A DNA stretch of 17,824 bases from Acidobacteriota bacterium (GTDB lineage Bacteria; Acidobacteriota; Vicinamibacteria; Vicinamibacterales; UBA2999): the NCBI GenBank assembly GCA_013813075.1, contig JACCSI010000322.1:1-17824 (forward strand), given 5' to 3'. Of the stretch, positions 13,237 through 17,824 are shown in pieces; the first letter of the stretch is position 1; every line of letters starts with the position of its first letter. Under the pieces are notes generated by a model. It saw only the letters and a list, made by a program, of their open reading frames with translations. It ran no database searches and had not been told where the DNA came from. Position numbers and translations under genes: made by a program.

Positions 13237-13942
13237 GCACCCGCGCCATCGAGTCGATCTGCATGTGCAACTCGGTCGCGCGCAGACACGACACCGGCAC
13301 CCCCGTATTGACCGCGGCCGCGACCGTGCGATAGTCGCTCGGCACCTGGAAGTCGATGGTCCGGCTCAGGACCTTTTCGATTTGCGAGACTGGCAGCACG
13401 CCATTGTCGGAGGTGCGATTCAGCACGATGCGCACACGCTCGGGGGGCACGCCCACGAGCCGCATCGCGTCGCTCAGGCGCTGCAGGTTGCGCAGGCAGG
13501 GAACGTCCGGGTTAGCCACCAGCATGACCACGTCGGACATCGTCAGGGCAGCGACGGTGGACGAGGTGAGCGTGCTGCCGGCATCGACGATGAGGAAGTC
13601 GTACATCGACGACATGCATTGCAACGTCTGCTCGACGCCTTCGTCGTCACGTGAGTTAGGACGGCCAAATCCCTCCGCGGCGGCCAGCACATGAAGGCCA
13701 CAGTCGTGCTCGGCGACAAATCGCATCGCGAGCGCGCGGTCGCTCCAACCGAGCTGGTCGATGAGCTCCACGATGCTGTAGCGCGGACGAAGCCCGAGAA
13801 ACACGGAGACGTCGCCGGGCCCTTGCTTGACGTCGGCAATCAGCGTGGGTCGCTCGGAAATCCGCCTGACGTCAGCCGCGCAGTTCACCGCCATCGTCGT
13901 GGTGCCCGTGCCGCCCTTGGTACCGAGAAAACTCACGATCAT
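13202..13942 (-). CDS. TadZ/CpaE-like MinD-superfamily ATPase, stand-alone
   Basis: A 246-aa P-loop protein of the ParA/MinD superfamily. The deviant Walker A reads FLGTKGGTGTTTMAVNCA (signature Lys9 present; the second, nucleotide-binding Lys is Thr14, as in many CpaE/TadZ proteins). ADVKQGPGDVSVFLGL is the switch I region and YDFLIVDAG the Walker B (Asp120). LVANPDVPCLRNLQRL and RIVLNRTSDNG follow. CpaE/TadZ proteins position Flp/tad pilus machinery at the pole; the N-terminal receiver of full CpaE is absent and no other tad genes are in the window. ATG 13942 is chosen because the fold starts there; upstream residues from 14095 look like noise. No Shine-Dalgarno is visible. Overlaps the Smr gene tail-to-tail. 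Confidence 0.85.
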   Translation of the reverse strand: MIVSFLGTKGGTGTTTMAVNCAADVRRISERPTLIADVKQGPGDVSVFLGLRPRYSIVELIDQLGWSDRALAMRFVAEHDCGLHVLAAAEGFGRPNSRDDEGVEQTLQCMSSMYDFLIVDAGSTLTSSTVAALTMSDVVMLVANPDVPCLRNLQRLSDAMRLVGVPPERVRIVLNRTSDNGVLPVSQIEKVLSRTIDFQVPSDYRTVAAAVNTGVPVSCLRATELHMQIDSMARVLIGSNLAAVAS

Positions 13943-13998
13943 TTGTGATTGGCATCGCAACCCGTGTGCCGCCTTGTGCAGCAGATTTGTCTGCGTGT

Positions 13999-14048
13999 TT
14001 ACGAAAGAATTGGACAGTCCGGGTTCGGAACCACTTGCATTTTCGTAA
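13999..14048. promoter_or_regulatory. Widely spaced inverted repeat upstream of the TadZ/CpaE-like gene
   Basis: A perfect 8-base inverted repeat: TTACGAAA (13999-14006) and TTTCGTAA (14041-14048), 34 bases apart. It lies 57-106 bases upstream of ATG 13942, in the 263-base divergent gap that also precedes the 66-aa gene. The pair is AT-rich against the background and could be a two-site operator. No promoter was resolved for either flanking gene. Confidence 0.4.
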
Positions 14049-14121
14049 CGGCACGCCCTCAATTGTCGCTGAAAGTCAGCGAGGTCGATTGCCACATCCC
14101 GACGTACCGCCGCTAAATCAC

Positions 14122-14135
14122 GTGACGACGGTCAC
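14122..14135. promoter_or_regulatory. Palindrome GTGAC-N4-GTCAC upstream of the 66-aa gene
   Basis: GTGACGACGGTCAC is a 5-4-5 inverted repeat, 70 bases before ATG 14206. It is a plausible dimeric regulator site, but palindromes this short occur by chance. Confidence 0.3.
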
Positions 14136-14205
14136 TTCGAGCCGTTGCGGGCGTCGGGCAGTGACGGGCACGGACGTTGCTGTAGAGCCGAGCGTTGGAG
14201 CGACC

Positions 14206-14406
14206 ATGACGTCCCACGAAAAGAGAATCGATTTTGTCCGCCCCCCTGTCGACGAGTGGGGCATCTATGATCCCGAGCAGGCGGGTTTGGCTGCGGTCCT
14301 CGAACGGCTCGAGGTGCGCCGCCGCGCGGTCGGGGTGTCGCTGGCCGACGCGCTCGGAATGGCCGGGTCGATGCGGGATACCCGTCGCCTCGCGCACCAG
14401 GACTAG
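14206..14406 (+). CDS. Hypothetical 66-aa soluble protein
   Basis: A small acidic-to-neutral protein beginning MTSHEKRIDFVRPPVDEWGI. The first half has a patterned, aromatic- and proline-containing stretch (FVRPPVDEWGIYDPEQAG), and the second half is a likely helix (LAAVLERLEVRRRA) followed by a shorter one. No family is recognised. Support: ATG 14206 has a Shine-Dalgarno GGAG with 5-base spacing, and residues before this ATG in the same frame (open back to 13945) lack protein character. It lies between the divergent TadZ/CpaE-like gene and the helicase, 148 bases upstream of the latter. Neighbourhood gives no firm role. Confidence 0.6.
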   Translation: MTSHEKRIDFVRPPVDEWGIYDPEQAGLAAVLERLEVRRRAVGVSLADALGMAGSMRDTRRLAHQD

Positions 14407-14554
14407 GCCGACTCGGCCCCGCCACCGCTTCGCCCGCGATTGCCGCGTTGCGCTGACAAGCGCAGTGACGGCATGTCGCTTGCCTTCATCACGTCCGCGA
14501 GCGTGTTGAGGGACTGAGAATCGCAGTTCCTGCGCCGCCCGTTCGGGAGGCAGC
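14407..14554. other. Intergenic region before the helicase; likely left boundary of the defence-type block
   Basis: 148 bases. A short hairpin, GGCCG-ACT-CGGCC, starts at the stop codon of the 66-aa gene (14406-14418), without a T-run. A second perfect hairpin, TGCGCT-GACA-AGCGCA, is at 14449-14464. No tRNA end, attachment-site repeat or transposase remnant is seen, and no clear promoter. Confidence 0.4.
14545..14550 (+). promoter_or_regulatory. Shine-Dalgarno that fixes the helicase GTG start
   Basis: GGGAGG ending 4 bases before GTG 14555. It is strong and supports the non-ATG start. Confidence 0.75.
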
Positions 14555-16828
14555 GTGCAGGAAATAGGATCCCCCTTTCGCGCCGGACAACACGTCGTCA
14601 TTCGTGACGAGCCGTGGCGCGTCGTCGAAACCGAAGTCTTCGAATTCGTCACGGTGTTGACGATCCGTGGCATCGGCAACGACAACCGCGGGGACACGAT
14701 GCGGGTCCTGACGCCGTTCGACACCGCCACCACGCTGGCGCCCGCCACCCGCATCATCCAACGATCACGCCGAGCCGTGCTCGCAGCCGCAGCGTTCGCC
14801 ATTGCCGACGCGCCACCCTGGGACCAGTGCTGGACCGCCGCGTCCGCGACCATCGATATCCTCGGCTGGCAGCTCGAGCCCGCGATCGCCGCAGTGCGCG
14901 GTGACACCCGCATTCTGCTGGCCGACGAAGTGGGGCTTGGCAAGACGATTCAGGCGTCCCTCATCGTCTCAGAGCTGATGGCGCGCGGGCTCGCACAACG
15001 CGTGCTCGTGCTGACACCCGCCGCCCTGCGCGAGCAGTGGGCTGCGGAGATGGCGATGCGGTTTCGGCTGACTCCTGTGGTGCTTGATCAGGCCGCGCTT
15101 GCGGCGCTGAGCACGACGCTTCCCCCGGACATCAACCCGTGGCAAACAGCGCCGCTCATCGTGTCCTCGATTGACCTCGCCAAGCGACCCGAGGTGCGGG
15201 CCGCGCTGGCGTCGGTCCCGATTGATGTTCTCGTCGTGGACGAGGCACACCACCTGACCACGGCCAGCGACCGTGCCGCCGTTGTCGCGGATCTCGCGTC
15301 TCGCTCGACGTGGGTGGTGCTCGCGACGGCGACGCCGCACTCGGGTGATGAGCGCGCCTACCGATTCCTGCTCGGTCTCGGTGACGTTGGCGTCGACACA
15401 CTCGCGACATTCCGGCGCTCGGCGGCCCACGTACGCACGGCACAATCGCGGCGATCGAAGCTCATTGCCGTCCAGCCGACCGCCGCCGAGTCTGCGCTCC
15501 TTGTCGCGACGATGGATTACGCGCGGGCGTTGTGGCGCAGCCGAGACAGCAGCGCGGGAGCTGGACTCGTCGCCGCCATCATCGCGCGACGCGCGGCGTC
15601 GTTGGCGTCGGCCGCCAGAAAGACTTTGCAGCGACGGTTGCAGTTGCTTCGTGAACGTACGGCTCCGGAGGTCCCGATGCCCCTGCCATGGGAAGACGAC
15701 GACGCGGCTGATGCCGATGTGGCTGACGCCGTCCTGCGCGTCCGTGGACTGGCCGACCTCAAAGGTGAGATCGCGAAGCTCACGCACCTGGTCGCGTTGG
15801 CTGCCTCCGCGGAGTCCAGATCGTCAAAGGTGGCAGCCATCCGACGGCTGCTGCAACGGTCTCGCGAACAGCTCATCGTGTTCAGCGAGTACCGCGATGT
15901 CGTCGAGGTCGTGGCGACGGGGCTGCGCGACATCGCCCCGGTCGTCGTTCTTCATGGCGGACTCCCCCCATGCGAACGACGAGAAGCGATCCAGGCATTC
16001 ACCGCGGGCCTGGTGCGCACATTGGTGACGACCGATGCCGCAGGCGAAGGTTTGAACCTCCACCAGCGCTGCCGGTGGGTTGTGAACCTGGAGCTGCCAT
16101 GGAATCCACGACGCCTTGAGCAACGAATCGGTCGGGTCGACCGACTGGGACAAACGCGCCGCGTGCACGCCGTGCATCTCGTGCATCGCGGATCCTTTGA
16201 AGCCCGGGTCATCGCCCGACTGACTCAGCGCGCCGCAACGGCGCAACTGCCGTTCGCAGCCCCCCTTCAGGAAGACAAGCCATTGGCTGCCCGGAATCGA
16301 CGGCTTAGGGCGTTCGCCGCAAGTCTCAACAGTTCCGCATCGCCAGCCGTCTATAGCGCGCGGCGACGTGTCACTCAGCGCCACCTTCACCTGGTCTTCA
16401 GCGCTTCGCTGGTAGACGGGTCGGGGCGCCTGGTCCGACGACACCTGAGTGCCCTCCGGGCGCACTCGTCGCTGCCAGTGATCACACGTGCTGCCCTCCG
16501 GGCGGTAACCACCAGGGCGGATGTGCGTGCGCTGCTCGCTGAGGACGTGCAACGCGCCGTGGCAGCGGCGCATTCGTCTTGCGCGCAGACTGCCGCCGCC
16601 ATCGAGCGACGCTGTCACGCCATCGCTGTGGCACTGGCGGCGCGCCGTCAGCGAGCCAGATTCCAAGCCTCGTTGTTCGATCGACGGGCGGAACAACAGG
16701 CCGACGCAGACCACGCCGCGCTCGCGCAGTTACAGTCGCACGCGCAGAAGCGGGCGATTGAGGCGCAAGCGCTGCGTTGCGTCACGGCGGGGATGCCGCA
16801 CCTGATTGCCGCCTGGCTAGGCGACTAG
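14555..16828 (+). CDS. SNF2/RapA-like superfamily 2 helicase (DrmD-like, defence-associated)
   Basis: A 757-aa SF2 ATPase. An N-terminal small domain (GQHVVIRDEPWRVVETE, about 11-60) precedes the helicase core, as in RapA- and DrmD-type proteins. Motif I LLADEVGLGKTIQ (121-133), the Ia strand VLVLTPAALREQW, motif II VVDEAHHL (228-235), motif III LATATPHSG (257-264). The second RecA domain begins near IVFSEYRD (about 442); motif V is TTDAAGEGLNLHQ (about 491-503) and motif VI QRIGRVDRLGQ (about 523-533). The Ala/Arg-rich C-terminal 200 residues are helical and unassigned. It would move along double-stranded DNA using ATP. The gene following in the same frame is a large methylase-type protein; that pairing occurs in class 1 DISARM (drmD-drmMI) and some BREX loci. 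GTG 14555 has a strong Shine-Dalgarno. Confidence 0.92.
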   Translation: MQEIGSPFRAGQHVVIRDEPWRVVETEVFEFVTVLTIRGIGNDNRGDTMRVLTPFDTATTLAPATRIIQRSRRAVLAAAAFAIADAPPWDQCWTAASATIDILGWQLEPAIAAVRGDTRILLADEVGLGKTIQASLIVSELMARGLAQRVLVLTPAALREQWAAEMAMRFRLTPVVLDQAALAALSTTLPPDINPWQTAPLIVSSIDLAKRPEVRAALASVPIDVLVVDEAHHLTTASDRAAVVADLASRSTWVVLATATPHSGDERAYRFLLGLGDVGVDTLATFRRSAAHVRTAQSRRSKLIAVQPTAAESALLVATMDYARALWRSRDSSAGAGLVAAIIARRAASLASAARKTLQRRLQLLRERTAPEVPMPLPWEDDDAADADVADAVLRVRGLADLKGEIAKLTHLVALAASAESRSSKVAAIRRLLQRSREQLIVFSEYRDVVEVVATGLRDIAPVVVLHGGLPPCERREAIQAFTAGLVRTLVTTDAAGEGLNLHQRCRWVVNLELPWNPRRLEQRIGRVDRLGQTRRVHAVHLVHRGSFEARVIARLTQRAATAQLPFAAPLQEDKPLAARNRRLRAFAASLNSSASPAVYSARRRVTQRHLHLVFSASLVDGSGRLVRRHLSALRAHSSLPVITRAALRAVTTRADVRALLAEDVQRAVAAAHSSCAQTAAAIERRCHAIAVALAARRQRARFQASLFDRRAEQQADADHAALAQLQSHAQKRAIEAQALRCVTAGMPHLIAAWLGD

Positions 16829-16831
16829 CAG

Positions 16832-17824
16832 ATGCTTTCCGGGATTTCCGGCTCACTCATCGCGTCGGCGTTTCTCGAGGACGTCGTGCTGCCCGAGCTC
16901 GCGGCGTCCGCGGGCGACGGATGCGCGCACCGAGTGCGCGAGCTGCAGCGCTGGTGGCGACGCACCGAACGCATGCTCGGCCCGGCCTCGAGCGCGCGTG
17001 CGGTCGTGGACGTCGGCGCCGTGCCGTTGCTGGAAGTTCTGGGTTGCCAGGTGCAACAACTCGAGCCACACGGCGGCGGGTTCATCGGTGCGCTGCAAAC
17101 ACCCGGCGGTGCAGCGGTGGTCCTGCGCACGACGCCTTGGGGGGCCGACGCAGGCGCGGCGTGGCGGGACGCAGTGCGGGCCGGCCGCATGGCGCAGACC
17201 CGGTGGGGGCTCGTCTACACGGGCCCCGCGCTTCGTGTCGTGGATGCGTCGCGCACGTGGTCTCGTCGGGCGCTGGAGTTCGATCTGCGACAGTGCATTG
17301 CCGATGAACGCAGCGGGCCGGCGTTGCTCGCGTTGATTGGACGGATGTCCACTTCCGCCGCTGACGGCTTCTCGGCGCTGGTCGATCGGTCGGATGCGCA
17401 TGGCGTGACCGTTTGCAGGCTGCTTGGCGACGGGGTGCTGGAAGCTCTGGCGGCGCTTCTCGCATCACTCGACGCAAGCGGGCGCCGAGATCCGCCCGAA
17501 CCCGACGGCACGCGCGTGGTCTTTGACCAGGCGGTGACGTTGGTCTACCGATTGTTGTTCCTCCTCTTCGCCGAGGCGCGTTCGCTGGTCCCGATGTGGC
17601 ATCACGTCTACCGAGACGCGTACACCATAGACGCCCTCTGCAAGCGGGCGACGGAGCGGCCGCACTCCCGCGGCTTGTGGCGGGCGTTCCAGGCCGTCTC
17701 TCGGCTGGCCCATGCCGGTTGCCGCGCCGGCGACCTGGTGGTGACACCGTTCAACGGCCGGCTGTTTTCGCCGCGTCACACACCGCTCGCCGAAGTCGCA
17801 CGGGTCCCTGATGCGGTCGTCGCT
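16832..17824 (+). CDS. N-terminal part of a large Eco57I/PglX/DrmMI-type DNA methylase (partial)
   Basis: 331 codons are visible and the frame is open at the window end. The region before the methylase domain is seen, not the catalytic motifs (GxG, NPPY) that would prove the call. Recognition rests on VTLVYRLLFLLFAEARSLVP (about 235-254), a hallmark segment of type IIG, PglX and related proteins, followed by YRDAYTIDALC, LWRAFQAVSRLAHAGC and TPFNGRLFSP, which match the same architecture. The N-terminus (FLEDVVLPEL) and a nuclease-like beta-rich part (about 50-130) are also typical. The product would be an N6-adenine methyltransferase, perhaps with nuclease activity. The start ATG 16832 is one codon after the helicase TAG, in the same frame. 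A weak AGG lies about 10 bases upstream. Confidence 0.8.
   Translation, partial: MLSGISGSLIASAFLEDVVLPELAASAGDGCAHRVRELQRWWRRTERMLGPASSARAVVDVGAVPLLEVLGCQVQQLEPHGGGFIGALQTPGGAAVVLRTTPWGADAGAAWRDAVRAGRMAQTRWGLVYTGPALRVVDASRTWSRRALEFDLRQCIADERSGPALLALIGRMSTSAADGFSALVDRSDAHGVTVCRLLGDGVLEALAALLASLDASGRRDPPEPDGTRVVFDQAVTLVYRLLFLLFAEARSLVPMWHHVYRDAYTIDALCKRATERPHSRGLWRAFQAVSRLAHAGCRAGDLVVTPFNGRLFSPRHTPLAEVARVPDAVVA

Noticed and set aside
13945..14406. A longer, 153-codon version of the small protein
   Set aside because: The extra N-terminal 87 residues have no protein-like pattern and cross the two symmetric elements; the ATG at 14206 has a Shine-Dalgarno.
14449..14464. Hairpin TGCGCT-GACA-AGCGCA as an attachment site or terminator
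   Set aside because: There is no T-run, no second copy noticed in the window, and no adjacent integrase or tRNA. Short GC palindromes are common in this composition.
1..17824. CRISPR arrays, tRNA, rRNA, insertion sequences
   Set aside because: No regularly spaced repeats, cloverleaf-type sequences, rRNA-like blocks or transposase motifs were seen on either strand by reading; a covariance or profile search was not possible.

Overview
The window is GC-rich and gene-dense. Genes sit on both strands in short divergent and convergent blocks, with many 1-35 bp overlaps. No gene is a species marker. Taken together (short divergent intergenic gaps, a solitary TadZ/CpaE-like ATPase, SucB/Lpd/LipB cluster, stand-alone receiver and FHA proteins, an acyl-CoA ligase-ACP fusion), it looks like a chromosome segment from an Acidobacteriota-like (Vicinamibacteria-type) soil or freshwater bacterium. 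That placement is inference; only the base composition and gene content are seen.

Left part (1-6.6 kb): a minus-strand acyl-CoA/AMP ligase with a C-terminal acyl carrier domain runs off the left edge. It diverges from a 100-aa FHA protein. A metallo-beta-lactamase-fold hydrolase (minus) diverges from a CheY-like stand-alone receiver that is coupled (TGATG) to a PLP threonine/serine dehydratase. A short-chain dehydrogenase and a degenerate protein kinase overlap by GTGA on the minus strand and diverge from a malate-dehydrogenase-like protein that has lost the family's catalytic residues.

Middle part (6.8-12.1 kb): a minus-strand run of an 81-aa membrane protein, lpdA (E3), sucB-like E2 and lipB. 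This groups two subunits of a 2-oxo acid dehydrogenase with the enzyme that supplies lipoyl groups; no E1 gene is present. It diverges from an NtrC-type sigma-54 activator. A terminator hairpin separates the activator from a convergent HU/IHF-family gene.

Right part (12.1-17.8 kb): HU diverges from queF, which overlaps an Smr-domain gene. Smr is tail-to-tail (35-bp overlap) with a TadZ/CpaE-like ATPase. After a 66-aa unknown protein comes the most notable block: a SNF2/RapA-like helicase followed in the same frame, separated only by TAG and CAG, by the N-terminal third or so of a large protein resembling Eco57I/PglX/DrmMI-type DNA methylases. This is probably the left end of a phage-defence island (DISARM-like class 1 is the best candidate) that continues beyond the window.

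A cross-cutting pattern: at four tight divergent gene pairs, a -10-like element lies about 6-11 bases before the start codon on each strand. At three of these pairs the two elements overlap. Most of these starts have no Shine-Dalgarno sequence, so the transcripts are probably leaderless or nearly so. I saw no tRNA, rRNA, CRISPR array or insertion sequence. No gene-free stretch exceeds 300 bases; the longest are 13943-14205 and 6596-6790.
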